From the NCBI RefSeq assembly GCF_041260155.1, contig NC_091930.1, forward strand, positions 35,204,070 through 35,268,069: 64,000 bases of DNA, written 5' to 3'. Every line of letters begins with the position of its first letter. Position 1 is the stretch's first letter. This document shows positions 24,586 to 37,613 of this stretch, in pieces. A program made the position numbers and the translations under genes. This stretch comes from Ptychodera flava (Eukaryota > Hemichordata > Enteropneusta > Ptychoderidae). A model generated the notes under the pieces. The model did no database searches. It worked only from the letters and a program-made list of their open reading frames with translations, and was not told the DNA's origin.

Positions 24586-26169
24586 ATAACAGGTGCTGGT
24601 ACGCCGGTAGCATTGTGAACTTCAGCCTTTGGATGAGGGGAGAGCAGATCTCATCGTCAAACTTGATTTTTTAGTCGCATATCGTGATTTGGCCCGTGAT
24701 TTGTAGAAACAACGACAGCGAAACGAAGTGCATAAGACACACTGTGCATCATCACGCCAGTAAAGTGAAAAAATGTCTGTACATCATGCGGAACACACTA
24801 TGTATCATAACAATCTCGATGTGCTGTTATCGTGTATGTACTGTGTAGGAACGTACGCAGAATCACAATGTATTACCCGAATGTGTTACAATGATTGTGA
24901 AGGGCATCACATGTTGTGTTCGATGCTGTATGAAATGTGCAAATATGCACGCTGAGGACAGTATAATATACGAATTACAGGTTAGTCATCTGCAAAATCA
25001 GACACATTACATTACAATGTGTCTACATGCAATCATAGACAGTGTCCTCTGGTTATTGTCTCATATGCATTTTGCAGACAACTGTTATCGATATTCGATA
25101 CGCTATGCCCGCAGATGATGTCTCGACCCGACATCGCGACCGTTCCACTGTCTATGGTGACAACCGGATTCCTTTTCAGTGCAACAGTCGCTCAAATAGT
25201 TTGCATGCCGTTTGGTATGAAGGGTATTGTAAATTTTTTATGTTTTTTTCAATAGTGATTTAAAGAGCAACAAGAGATTAAAAGCATATTTTATTAAGGC
25301 TACTTATTCTTCGAGTCACAACATTGTAACCCTTTTCTGCTATTTCTGGAAGGGCTTCCAGCTGCTTGAAATTTAATTCTCTCGCTTGGAATTTTATTGG
25401 GAAAAATAACTGGAGTAGCGCTATAGAGCTCTACGGGTCGTCTGATTAAAATAGCAAGCGACCTAAATCTTTGGATGATGGCTTGTCGATGAGGAATGCT
25501 CCACGGAGGTCAAGAACGACTGTCTTCAGCCGAAATATTGCAAAGCAGTGGTATACGTTCAGTGTATACGTTCGAGTGAAATCTTGGAGAGTATCGAAGT
25601 TCAAGGTCATGTCGCAGTCGTCAATAACATTTTGAGGTATTTCTGTTCCTTTGCTGTTTCGTGTTTCAGAACTATTGTTTGCATACAGCACAGCTCACTG
25701 TCAACAAAGATTGTCCATGTGGTCTGTGATGATGTCACTTTTGATTGTGGCGGGTGCCTATACCATGGGGGCTACCCGAACAAAACAATTATCTCTGACT
25801 TGATTATCATAAAGAACCATCATTATGTATAGTTAAAATTATATCATACCAGTATATTGATGGCGCAAATGCAGCGATCTGATTGGTCGAGATGTTAAAA
25901 AGAACCGTGGTATACTCGCGATATACCACAGTCGGCACACGCGTGAACTCGTCTCGGCAAGTGCAAAATTCATTTTTGACATTCTATCCAGAATTTCAAT
26001 ATACTTTTATGATATAATGGCGATAAATCACGCCATACCACTCGTTTTTGACCAGTCCACTCCATATATGCACTCGCTATCGCTCGTGCATATATGTCGT
26101 GAACTGCAAATCTTGTTGTATACCGTCTTTTGAACTCTGTCATTGTGTGCCTGTAGCCCCAACACCCGC

Positions 26170-27530
26170 ATCTCTTTTTATTTTGGTATTGTTACAACTT
26201 CGGCTGTTTTGGCTTGTAGATAAGCAGAGGCAAAGTACGCAGGAGCCTTTCCCGCGACGACAGCTTGAATGGGTGGTCGCAGTCCGTTGATGAAAAAGGA
26301 TAAAATCTCCCGGTCGGTTTCTGAGCCTTCTCCCCCTTTTCCTTCAACATGGTTGCATATTGTTCGACAGTTTGGGTCGGTTGTTGTTTTAACTTGAACA
26401 ACATCTGGTCGTATAGCCAAATCGGGCCGCACTTACCGAATCGATCCAGAAATGCAGTCCCTAGGGCCTCCATATCATTTTTGCATCATCAGGCTGGCCG
26501 TGGTACCATCTTTCTGCTTCATCAGTCAGGTAGAGACTGATTCCCCTCAGTTGTTTCTCCGTTGGCCAGTTTTTGAAGATTACGTAGTCTTTGTACCTTT
26601 GCCACCATCTCCGTGCGTTTTCATCCTCTCGACCACGAAAGATGCCAGGACCAATACCATTATCATCGCCGTTGTAAAGGCGGATTTCAGTCAGTTGAGT
26701 GGCGATATTACGCTGCCACTCAGTAGTTTCTTCACCGTCTTCTGACGGGGCTGCTGCTGTTCCTCGTCGCCATTCTAGAGTAGTGCCTTCCACTACGAGT
26801 TGTCATACACTCAACAATGTGAGCTTGCTTGTTACCCGTCGGATATCTCCACCAAGTGTTATAGTCGTATCTCGCCGGTCTGGGGAGTGAACTCACTGCT
26901 GAGAGGTACTTTGAGATCTTTGATAGAGTAGAGACTCACAGAGTTGTTGGGTATCAATGATGGTGGTTTATTACTGAAGTGTAAAGTTTACACATCAGAT
27001 GCCCAGCTATCTCCGACTGAAAATAGTGGGTGATGATCGCTTTTTAAAAAGAAATCATAACATAGATCAAATTAGTTAATCCTCCAATCACTTATCAACT
27101 AGTATTTCCTGATTAGCTACAATAATTAAATATTCTTCCCTTCAGAAATACATTACTAAACTTTCTCTGATAGGATATTGATCATATAAAATTTTACATG
27201 ATCTGCATAAGTGACATCATCGTTATACAACATTTCCCTTATGTAATCGTCCCAGGGTCCTGTCTGGAATTTAGGTATTGATGATACGAATTCACTCTAC
27301 TGCCTTGACAATAGATGTCACTAGTACAAGTTTCTACCTGTATCCTTGATACTTAGGTATCAATGACGCAAATACATTGAATGTCCCTGACAAGGGAGTT
27401 TTAACGAAGATAAAGGAAAATTTGTAATGATCATTAACCCTTACACAGACTTGGAAAGTTCAGCCGTCTTGTTCACTGACCTTTATACAGATTCCGAAAT
27501 TACAAAAACAATATTAATAAGCCAAAGAAA
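26170..27530 (-). mobile_element. fossil fragment of an LTR retrotransposon (gag-like part and presumed 5' LTR)
   Basis: Minus-strand sequence between about 26190 and 26800 encodes a gag-like domain, including a W-W-x-R-Y-K-D-Y segment and Y-L-T-D-E-A-E-R-W-Y, typical of Ty3/gypsy-class gag proteins. Sequence to the right, to about 27530, is non-coding and is probably the 5' LTR and leader. Pol and a second LTR are absent, so this is a truncated, broken copy. Unit D runs across this position (about 34965-35035), so the fragment entered unit C after the duplication. Confidence 0.65.
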
Positions 27531-29289
27531 ACTTAGTCTGTAACAGTATTACAAGAACAACAGTCCATACTTGTTAATTGGCCACCAGGCTAATTCCTCC
27601 CATAAATTATTTTTACAATCACCAACGCGATGATTATCTCCCTGACAAAACAAATCGTTAATGTAATATATGATGAATGTATTGATCGTAGCCCTATTGG
27701 TTACATACGCGAATTAATGTCCTACGAAGTGATTGCTTCAAATCAGTACCAGCATGTCGAACAATCAGTAAATGTACAGGTACCAATTAGCCAATATGCA
27801 AATGAACCCACTCTTTACTAAATGAACATTCGGCTTGTTTTTGAGTTAGACAAGACTCTGTACTCTCCCATTCATTCCTACATCATCAGCACAACAAATA
27901 AATTAGGAAAGGCAAGAAATAAACTAAAACTAAAACTGTACGGCTTTTACACGAGAATAGTTTACTAGTGCACCGAACATGACGTGATACATGTATAATC
28001 CCTAACGTTCTCTTTGCTACGTGTAATCATGGACGCAGTGGTACCGCCATGGTGTAATGCACGGACTACTACGACCTCACAGTAGGATAGTCATAGTATT
28101 TATTCACGTTCAAGAATGGGACAATTTTTTCTGCTTGACAAACACCAACTTTCCTTCAACTTCTACAACTTTATTCGGTCGATTTTCATGTGAATGTATG
28201 AAAAAAGGTATAAAAGTCACATGACTCTCTTTAAAAAACAATTCTATTATAGCAGGTTTTGTCCTCCATTTCGGTTGCCTGTCTCCCTAATCTAATGGTC
28301 GGTCCCTAAAGGATACAAATAATCTAGACAATTCATTCACTACCTGTGTATAGGTATCGGTCAAGTTCTTATTGATTACCTTCAGAGTTTTGAGTGTGAA
28401 GGTTATGATCTTGACCTTCATTCTACCCTACACAGAGAGCAAGTAAAGTTCAGCAGTAACTTTTGATAATATAATCACCATATTTATCCTACAAAACAAA
28501 TACATTCCCATCATTCTTCTTCCCAAAGTACATTGAAATACCGAGTATTTGCTCTGCTATGGCGAAATAAAAAGTATCATAATATCTTTCAGGTAACCCG
28601 AACTACCCTAGAAAAAAACCAACGACCATGGACATTTTCCCCCATTTTCAAATATTTAAAGCAAAGTCCCGAAATTTTACCGTATTTGCTGTATTTTATG
28701 GGTCTCAGCCAACAAAAAAGTTCCTCTGCCCTACAAACCCTAGTTTCGGAGGCGTGTTACCGGAAACACGAACTTCATAACGTTCAATTGTGCTCTGCAT
28801 TATTGCTAACAAAGTGATTCGGTTTTCAAATTAACATAATAAAGGTTGTGTTGGCAAGTGAAGACAAGGCATGAATTATTTTCGATATGATTTCAAAAGT
28901 CACACAAGAATTAAAAGCACAGCAAATTACTGGAAAATACATCAAAATTAACAGTTTATCAAAACTTACAGGCTGTGGGCCGGGGCATTTTAGCCAGGCC
29001 TACGTCCCACGTATCTATAATCAGAAAACTCCTTCATTTACATCTAACATATGAACAAATCGATGTTATTGCGATTTCCATTCAAGGGCTTGTCCTTACT
29101 CCTGTGGTATCTTTGGTGCATGCGGTGCCATTATATTAACGCTCCAACTTTCTTCAAACGAAACAGAGAATGAAATCTCTTTGTGGCAGTGTGTATACGT
29201 CTGTTCGTCTTCAGTATTTGTCGTCAAATCTGATTTGAAACTACTAGCTAAGGTGGCTGTTTAGCCCTCAAGAACTCAGAAATGACACG
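27531..29289. other. non-coding part of duplication unit C
   Basis: The stretch matches 35025-36765 closely, including long near-identical runs (for example 28170-28480 against 35660-35970). Small open frames are not kept as genes in both copies. Confidence 0.6.
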
Positions 29290-30231
29290 TTCAGAAATCT
29301 GATGTGATTTCCCTGGTGTTCGGTGAAAGCGATCTTGCGCGGTTCTTGCTTGCTGACGGCGATGGCGTAAGGGTTTTCATACTTATAGGGCTTCAGACTG
29401 ACCTCCGATAAGAATTTACGCTACTGTCGTACTTCAGCACACAGATTCTGTTCGGATCGCACACGTACACGTTGTCGTCGGCGTCGATGTGTATGCCCGT
29501 CGGTCCGTAGACTTTGCGCGTGTCTGGAGCATCCCTGTCGGCGAAGTCGAAGAGAAATTTGCCGTCCGAGTCGAATACCCGGATTCGATTGTTACCCTGG
29601 TCCGACACGAATACTTGGTTCTTACTGTTGACGGCTAAGAAGAGTGGCCAGCCCATGCTATCTTCGCTTGACTTTGCAAGACCGAACTCGCTGACCAACT
29701 CCCCGTTCTTGGTGTACTTTTTAACGCAGTACCTCTCTTGCCACCAGTCAGTCGTCAGGACATAGCCGTCTTTCGTCAGCTCAATTCCTCGCGGTCGTAC
29801 AGGTGCGCCCTCGCCGAACGCACTGATGACGCCCTTCTTCTGGCTACAAACAATGATCTGCTCGTTGGCCTGGTCGGAGACGTAGCACGTGCCGTCGTCA
29901 GAAACGGCGACGTCCATTGGACAGCAAGGCTTGGGGAAACGGCGCCGTCCAAGCTTGATAGCATCATCCGCTTTTCCATACCAATTCAGAATCTGAAGCC
30001 GTTGATTCTCTGAGTCTGCGACAACCAAATTTCCGTCGTGGGCCACGCCATACCTAGCGGGGTCCTGAAGCGACCCAGCGCTGGTTGGTCTAAGTCTACA
30101 TCGAAGTATCTTCTTGCAGCCGCGAGATGTCCGGAAAGGACGGTGTCCGATCGAGCTGGTCCTTGACGTCTTGAACCATCTCATCGAGATGCTTGTCAAC
30201 TTTCTTGAAAATCGCTTCCACTTGCTTCATT
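29290..30231 (-). pseudogene. NHL-only propeller protein, copy 2, broken frame
   Basis: The sequence follows NHL copy 1 from its ATG (complement of 30229-30231) to the stop shared with copy 3, with high nucleotide identity over most of its length. Compared with copy 1 it lacks one base at three places: near 30105 (GAAGTATC for GAAGATATC), near 30048 (GCCAT for GCCCAT) and near 29410 (TTTACGC for TTTGCCGC). The central blades, about residues 61-271 of copy 1, stay in one frame. The N-terminal 50 residues and the sixth blade are out of frame. It is a recent pseudogene or a copy damaged by sequencing errors; the number of lesions favours a pseudogene. Confidence 0.75.
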
Positions 30232-30399
30232 TTTTCATTCGTTCTTGTAGCTCCCAGCGTAAATAGAAGGCGCGATATGCGTTGTAATAGTCAACGCGGT
30301 TCGTAAAATTCACAGTGGTATACTATTGGTGAATAAACAACTAACCTGTGACCTCATGCGTATTATGTTGGTAACAAGCGATCTTGAGTTTGGTAAAGC

Positions 30400-31710
30400 A
30401 GACAAGTCCGGTAGTCTACGGTTAAGCCTTTATTAAAAAACCAACGTTTCGACCACACACAGGAGGTCTTCTTCAGGTTCTAAAATAATAACATGAGCGG
30501 ATAAAAAGGATTAAAAATAAAAAACCAACAACGATACAAGACAGTGAAATGAAAAGAAAGATATTGCGTACAAGAGATATAAAAGTAAAGCTGGGCTTTG
30601 CGCGTATCATAGGAAATGTAAATCGATGAAACAAGTGTAAAAATACGTAAAATCAAAGCGGGATTCATGCATGTAATAAAAGTTAAGGCAAAACGAGATA
30701 TTGACAGCAACTGGTGTCTGGAAAGCAGTTTGAACGAGGAAATAACTTACAATACTGGAGAGCTGTAAAAACCGATCGCACTATGATGGTGAGAAAAGGC
30801 GAATGACAAAGCCTTACAAAGTACTCCCTAGAGTGGAGAAAATGATACATGGGGAAAAATGGCTCTATAGTAAGTGGACGGAAATAAGATGGCGTGCAAA
30901 TCTGGCGTATATTCTACCAATCTTTTCTGTTAATGCCATTGGGACATAAGGTGTCGAGTTCAATTAAGCTTATTTTGAGTTCCATTTGTTTTCTGATAGT
31001 CTTTTTTCGAAATATTTTGCAGAGTGCAGTGAAAAGAAAGTGACTAATGCTATGACCAGGACTATTAAATGTTCCGCTATAGGGGTATTTTTGTTTGTTC
31101 TTATACTATAAAGATGTTCGTAGATGCGTTTACGAAGTTCACATTTGGTTTCTCCCGATGTAAAGAAGATGACATTTTTTGCAAGTTATGACATAAAAAG
31201 AGATTGCGAGTTGAACAATTCATGTTGCCAGTGATCGAGATTGATTTGTCAGTGAGGTGGTTGTGAATGCGGCCATTGTCTGATGATTTCATAAATTTGC
31301 ACTGGTTGCATTTATTGCAGGGTTTGCATTGTCCGGTAATATTCTGAGCGGGGTCTTTGGTGTAGTTGACTTTAGCTTGGACTAACAACTGTATTCCAGG
31401 GTAAACTGTTGAGTTGGTGGACAGCATTACAGTATTGGTGAAATTGTTTCAGTTGGTCTAGACCGTGTTGCCATATAAATCTGACGCCCTCGATGAACCT
31501 TTCCCAATTGTCTGGTGCCGGTGTGTAGTTTTTCCAGAATTTGTCTTTCTAATTTTCCCATAGTGATATTGGCATATGATGGAGCGACTTGCTACCCATA
31601 GCAGTACCGCATATCTGTAGATAGTATTGACCATTGAATTCAAAGTAGTTTTGGCCGCATTCACAACCATGGCCGCATGGCATGGCAACACGGTCTAGAC
31701 CATAGACCCT
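30400..31710 (-). mobile_element. 5'-truncated Penelope-like retroelement, broken frames
   Basis: Read on the minus strand, the order is a reverse-transcriptase segment with the Penelope signature FEFNGQYYLQICGTAMGSK (about 31585-31650), a Cys-rich linker CKPCNKCNQC, a GIY-YIG-type nuclease segment (TCKKCHLLYIG followed by LRKRIYEH), and a C-terminal region with LCPNGINRKDW. The frame changes several times, so it cannot be active. Near 30440-30477 the minus strand reads CCTGAAGAAGACC...GTCGAAACGTTGG, a sequence type I recall from Penelope-element ends. It lies exactly between duplication units C and D. Confidence 0.7.
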
Positions 31711-32029
31711 CGAGAAAAACTCGACATTTATCGAGTTGAGAGACAGAAAAAGGCTCATAAGTCTGACAGTTACACAAACTTGTAGCATAGACCCTCCAAA
31801 TATTTGTAGACTAAATTGACATGATGAACCATGCCACGGCTATGTATCAATTAAACTGACATTAGGATCAGCAATGCTTACAAGACAAATGGAAGGAGAG
31901 AGTTGGTGCCTATGTCGCAGAGTGCGTCTATAAACCACACCGTATTCAGCTACTTGAGGTTATACAGAGAATGGTGAGGTGAAAGGTCAACGGATCTGAA
32001 GACAAAACACACAGATATGTTGATGTAGT

Positions 32030-32446
32030 TATTTTTTTCCGCTACAAGTCTTCGGATTTCGATTCTTGTCGTCATAGGACTTGTCATTAGAAGAGAAATA
32101 TCACACTGTGAGGTCGCACTTGTGCTCTGATTTTATGCTATCGTTTACAACCTTCTTGACTTTTTGCATCAAACATGCGCTGAGCTTTAATTTTCTTTTA
32201 TGTGAAATTTTACTTGCAAAATGAAGAAGTATGTATGTATGTATGTATGTATGTATGTATGTATGTATGTATGTATGTATGTATGTATGTATGTATGTAT
32301 GTATGTATGTATGTGTATGTATGTATGTATGTATGTATGTATGTATGTATGTATGTATGTATGTATGTATGTATGTATGTATGTATGTATGTATGTATGT
32401 ATGTATGTATGTATGTATGTATGTATGTATGTATGTATGAAATAAT
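32030..32446. other. inverted segment within unit D
   Basis: The sequence at 32048-32162 is the reverse complement of 22165-22290, and that at 32195-32220 is the reverse complement of 17258-17283. The (TATG)n tract here is the complement of the (CATA)n tract at 17106-17254. Sequence on each side of the segment is in the same orientation as unit C, so only this part was flipped. Confidence 0.8.
32228..32439. repeat. (TATG)n microsatellite
   Basis: About 52 units with one short interruption near 32313. It is the inverted paralogue of the (CATA)n tract at 17106-17254 and about 60 bp longer. Confidence 0.95.
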
Positions 32447-35400
32447 AGATATCTTGCTGCATTTTTGAATCAAATGGAAACATTTTTCTTTGTCACAAAA
32501 AACCCGAGACAGACACGGGTGATTCTAACTAGTTTCTGAGAGGAAAAACGCTTCCGCGTGTAGATCACATTTTGAGAAAAAACGCTAAACATCACGCAAG
32601 CGTAAGGTATACACAGTGAGGTAAAATTCGATTTTATACCTTTTTACAATAAAATGGCTTGCTGAAACGACTTATAAACAGTCGATATATAAAGCCTCGG
32701 AATTTCGATTTCAGCCCCGCGTCCATCATCGTTTCGCGGCGGCCGCCGATTGAGAGTCGTACGTCACCAGTTGACACCTGCACTACGTATCGTGCACATC
32801 GTTATGCTATGCTATTCGCCTGGTAGTTTGGCGCCAAAATATGATACTGTACGGTCAACTGTTCACTGGAGCAACGTCGCGGACCTCAACGGAAAGAGCA
32901 TGGGAAAACATATGAATACAAGATTCAACAGATTGCACCAGGGGTAGCCATAATTAAGCTGTTCGTGAAAAAAGTGTTCGCAAGTGGTTCGGAGACGCGA
33001 GGGCATTTATTTCATTCCATCAGTGGGTCGGGAAGAGGGCATCTCTTTTATGTCAGTAGGCGGGAAATTGTTTTTGGTTGGAATACTTCAGCTATACGGA
33101 ACGTCAAAGATGGTGCACTTGAGTTGAGAGGACAAAATCATGTGTTGATGAGAGGGTAATGGGAAAATTTTGCTATGGAGTTTTGGTAGTGGGAATGGGA
33201 GAGGATAAGTGTGGGGAAACTTTTCAAATCGCGATGAGAGGGTAGTTTTGAACAGCTTTTGATTCCACCTCCAAAATTCAGTTTTACCCCAGATTCTTTT
33301 ATATGTTATTTTTACTCTTCAAAACATTAGAAACAACTAAGGTTCCGTGAAATGTTTTTTACTGCGCCTATATCTTCTACCAATGCTAATAGGGTATCGG
33401 TCCTCTGCGGAAAACAGGTGCTGGTACGTCGGTAGCATTCTGAAGTTTAGACTTTGGATTAGGGAAGAGCACAACTCATCGCCAAACTCGATTTTTAGTC
33501 GCATATCGTGATTTGGCCAGTCATTTGCGGAAACAACGAATGCGCAACGAAGTGTATCGGATTGACGGTGCAACATCACGCCAGTAATGTGAAAAAATGT
33601 CTGTACATTATGGCGAAACATAGTCAATGTCATAACAATCCCATGTGCATTATCGTGCATGAACCGTGTGGGAACGTACGCAGATACAATGTAAAATTAC
33701 CCGTATGTATTACATTGTAAAATGATTGTGAAAGGCATCACATGTGTTCGATGCTGTATGAAATGTGGAAACATGCACGCTGGGACAGTAACGAATAACA
33801 GGGTAGTCGTCTGTAAAATCAGACACATTATATTACATTGTGTCTAATCATAGACAGTGTCCTCCTGGTTATGCGCATTCTGCAGACGACTGTTATGGAT
33901 ATTCGATACGCTATGCCCGCAGCTAATGTGTCAACCCGACATCGCAACCGTTCCACTGTCTATGGTGACAACCGAATTCCTTTTGAGTGCAAGAGTAGCT
34001 CAAATAGTTTGCATGCCGTTTGGTATGAAGGACAGTGTAAACAATTTTATGTTTTTTACAATAGCAACAATAGATTAAAAGCATATTTTATCGAGGTTAC
34101 TTATTCTTGAGTAACAACATTGTAACCCTTTTCTGCTATTTCTGGAAGGACTTCCAGCAGGTTGAAATTTTCTCTTGCTGCTTGGGATTTTATTGGGAAA
34201 AATAACTGAAGTAGCCCTATAGTGCTCAACGGGTCGCCTGATTAAAATAGCAAGTGACCCAATCTGTGAATGATGGCTTGTCGATGAGGAATGCTACACG
34301 GAGGTCAAGAACGACTGTCTTCAGCCGAAATATTGCAAACCAGTGGTATACGTTCATGCTCGAGTGAAATCTTAGAAGCTATCGAAGTTCAAGGTCATGT
34401 CGCAGTCGTCAATAACATTTTGAGGTATTTCTGTTCCTTTGCTGTTTCGTGTTTCAGAACTATTGTTTGCATACAGCACAGCTCACTGTCGACAATAGAT
34501 CCTCCATGTAGTCTGTGATGATGTCACTTGTGATTTTGGCGGGTGCCTATACCATGGGGGCTACCCGAACAAAACAATTATCTCTGACTTGATTATCATA
34601 AAGAACCATCATTATGTATAGTTAAAATTATATCATACCAGTATATTGATGGCGCAAATGCAGCGATCTGATTGGTCGAGACATGAGAAGAACCGTGGTA
34701 TGTTCGCGATATACCGCAGTTGGCACACGCGTGAACGCTCTGCAAGTGCAAAAATCCATTTTTGACGTTCTATTCCAGAATTTCAATATACTGTTATGAT
34801 ATAATAGCAATAAAAATCACCATGCCACGGTATACCACTCGGTTTTGACCAGTCCACTTCATATATGCCCCGGTATATGCCCTCGCTATCGCTCGTGCAT
34901 ATATGTCGTGAACTACAAATCTCGTGGTATACCGTCTTTTGGGGTGCTTTATTGCTTAAAGATAACACAGTAATGTGTCATTGTGTGTCTATTATAGCCC
35001 ACACCCAAATGTCACAGTTTTGCATTGCAAGTACAACCGTCCATATTTGTTAATTGGCCACCAGGCTAATTCCGCCATGAATTATTTTTACAAATCACCA
35101 ACGCGGGTGATTATCTCCCTGACAAAACAATTCGTTGATGTAATAATAAATGAATGTATTGTTACATACGCAAATTAATGTCTTTCGAAGTGATTGCTTC
35201 AAATCAGTACCAGCATGTCGAACAATCAGCAAATATAAAGGTACTAATTAGCCAATATGCAAATGAACCCATTCTTTACAAAATGAATATTTAGCTTGTT
35301 TTTGAGATAGACAAGACTCTCTACTCTCTCTCACACATTCCCACATCATCAGCACAACAAATTACTTAGGAAAGGCAAGAAATAAACTAAAAATGTTCGG

Positions 35401-36764
35401 TGAAAATACGACTTTTACACGAGAACAGTTTACAAGTACACCGAACATGACGTGATACATGGATAATATCTAAAAATAATGGGGACATTCTCTTTGCGAC
35501 ATGTAATCATGGACGCAGTGGTACCTCCATGGTGTAATGCACGGCCTACTACGATCTCACAGTATAGGATGGTCAAAGTAGTTTTTTCACGCTCAAGAAT
35601 GGGACAATTGTTTCTGCTTGACAAACACCTTTTCCTTCAACTTCTACAACTTTATTCGGTCAATTTTCATGTGAATGTATGAAAAAAGGTATAAAAGTCA
35701 CATGACTCTCTTTAAAAAACAATTCTATTATAGCAGGTTTTGTCCTCCATTTCGGTTGCCTGTCTCCCTAATCTAATGGTCGGTCCCTAAAGGATACAAA
35801 TAATCTAGACAATTCATTCACTACCTGTGTATAGGTATCGGTCAAGTTCTTATTGATTACCTTCAGAGTTTTGAGTGTGAAGGTTATGATCTTGACCTTC
35901 ATTCTACCCTACACAGAGAGCAAGTATTGTTCAGCAGTAACTTTTGATAATGTAATCACCATATTTATCCTACAAAACAAATCCATTCCCATCATTCTTC
36001 TTCCCAAAGTACATTGAAATACCGAGTATTTGCTCTGCTAAGGCGAAATAAAAAGTATCATAATGTCTTTCCGGTAACCCCACCTACCCTAGAAAAAACC
36101 CACCGCCATGGACATTTTTTCCCAATTTCAAAATATTGAAAGTAAAGTCCTGAAATTTTACCGTATTTGCCGTATTTTATGGGTCTCAGCCAACAAAAAA
36201 GTTCCACTGCCAAACCCTAGTTTCGGAGGCGTGTTACCGGAAACACGAACTTCATAACGTTCAATTGTGCTCTGCATTATTGCTAACAAAGTGATTCGGT
36301 TTTCAAATTAACATAATAAAGGTTGTGTTGGCAAGTGAAGACAAGGCATTAATTATTTTCGATATGATTTCAAAAGTCACACAAGAATTAAAAGCACAGC
36401 AAATTACTGGAAAATACATCAAAATTAACAGTATATCAAAACTTACAGGCAGTGGGCCGGTGCATTTAGCCAGGCCTACGTCCCACGTATCTATAATCAG
36501 AAAACTCCTTCATTTACTCTACATGAACAAATTAAATCGATGTTTTTTGCGATTTCTATTCGAGGGCTTGTCCTTAAAGACATCATGATTGGCAGTGTTA
36601 CTCCTGTGGTATCTTCGGTGCATGCGGTGCCATTATAACGCTCCAACTTTCTTCAAACGAAACAGAGAATAAATCTGTTTGTGGCAGTATGTATACGTCT
36701 GTTTGTCTTCAGTACTTTGTCGTCAAAATCAGATTTCCTACTGGCTAAGGTGGCTGTTTAGCCC
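32447..36764. other. non-coding part of duplication unit D
   Basis: No gene is supported. The sequence parallels 22310-29290 of unit C with the differences given for that unit. Around 34790-34940 it contains paired GGTATACC-type motifs that could be the ends of a small MITE, but exact ends were not settled. Confidence 0.5.
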
Positions 36765-37613
36765 TCAAGAACTCAGAAATGACACGTTCAGAAATCTGAT
36801 GTGATTTCCCTGGTGTTCGGTGAAAGCGATCTTGCGCGGTTCATGCTTGCTGACGGCGATGGCGTATGGCCTTTGGTACTGAAACGGTTTGAGGCTGACT
36901 TCAGATAAGAATTTACCGCTGATGTCGTACTTCAGCACACAGATTCTGTTCGGATCGCACACGTACACGTTGTCGTCGGCGTCGATGTGTATGCCCGTCG
37001 GTCCGTAGACTTTGCGCGCGTCTGGAGCATCCCTGTCGGCGAAGTCGAAGAGAAATTTGCCGTCCGAGTCGAATACCCGGATTCGATTGTTACCCTGGTC
37101 CGACACGAATACTTGGTTCTTACTGTTGACAGCTAAGAAGAGTGGCCAGCCCATGCTATCTCCGTTTGACTTTGGAAGACCGAACTCGCTGACCAACTCC
37201 CCGTTCTTGGTGTACTTTTTCACGCAGTACCGTTCTTGCCACCAGTCGGTGGTCAGGACGTAGCCGTCTTTCGTCAGCGCAATTCCTCGCGGTCGTATAG
37301 GCGCGCCCTCACCAAACGAGCTGACGACTCCCTCCTGGCTACGGACCACTATCTGTTCATTGGCCTGGTCGGAGACATAGAACGCGCCGTCGTCGGAAAC
37401 GGCGACATCCATTGGAAGGCAAGGCTCGGCGAAACGGCAACGCCCGAACGGGATTACTTCCTCGGCATCTCCATCCCAGTTGAGAACCTGAAGCCGATGG
37501 TTCTCGGAGTCCGCCACGACCAGCCTTCCGTCTGAAGCGACACACATACCCAGTGGTGTCCTGAAGTGACCTGGCGCAGCTTCACCTGATTCCACATCTT
37601 CCCATCGATCCAT
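36765..37613 (-). CDS. NHL-only six-bladed beta-propeller protein, copy 3
   Basis: I place the start at the ATG in MDRWEDVESGEAAPGHF, which has G at -3 and G at +4, giving about 282 residues. The frame stays open a further 150 bp upstream, but without a good ATG and with a pyrimidine-rich run (37665-37690, complement) that could be a splice acceptor, so an upstream exon is possible. Six NHL blades are seen, as in copy 1, with cores such as VADSENHRLQVL and VSDQGNNRIRVF. The role is probably protein or RNA binding by the propeller. Nucleotides 36925-37300 are nearly identical to copies 1 and 2, but both flanks are clearly diverged (for example VVRSQEGVVSSFGEG against IVCSQKKGVISAFGEG), a mosaic pattern that points to gene conversion. 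No RING or B-box is visible nearby. Confidence 0.75.
   Translation of the reverse strand: MDRWEDVESGEAAPGHFRTPLGMCVASDGRLVVADSENHRLQVLNWDGDAEEVIPFGRCRFAEPCLPMDVAVSDDGAFYVSDQANEQIVVRSQEGVVSSFGEGAPIRPRGIALTKDGYVLTTDWWQERYCVKKYTKNGELVSEFGLPKSNGDSMGWPLFLAVNSKNQVFVSDQGNNRIRVFDSDGKFLFDFADRDAPDARKVYGPTGIHIDADDNVYVCDPNRICVLKYDISGKFLSEVSLKPFQYQRPYAIAVSKHEPRKIAFTEHQGNHIRFLNVSFLSS

Larger units (their letters stand above)
16780..30385. repeat. segmental duplication unit C
   Basis: Blocks of unit C match unit D in the same order: 16780-17105 with 31720-32030; 22310-23425 with 32446-33385; 24585-26165 with 33410-35000; 27540-29290 with 35025-36765; and the NHL copy 2 with copy 3. Some stretches look identical over 150-200 bp (for example 22905-23060 against 32865-33020). 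Unit C also holds sequence missing from D: 17285-22155, 23425-24585 and an LTR-retrotransposon fossil. The only gene-like content is the broken NHL copy at its right end. Confidence 0.8.

Noticed and set aside
32187-32483. Frames of His-Thr-Tyr-Ile and Met-Tyr-Val-Cys repeats
   Set aside because: They are translations of the TATG microsatellite on either strand.
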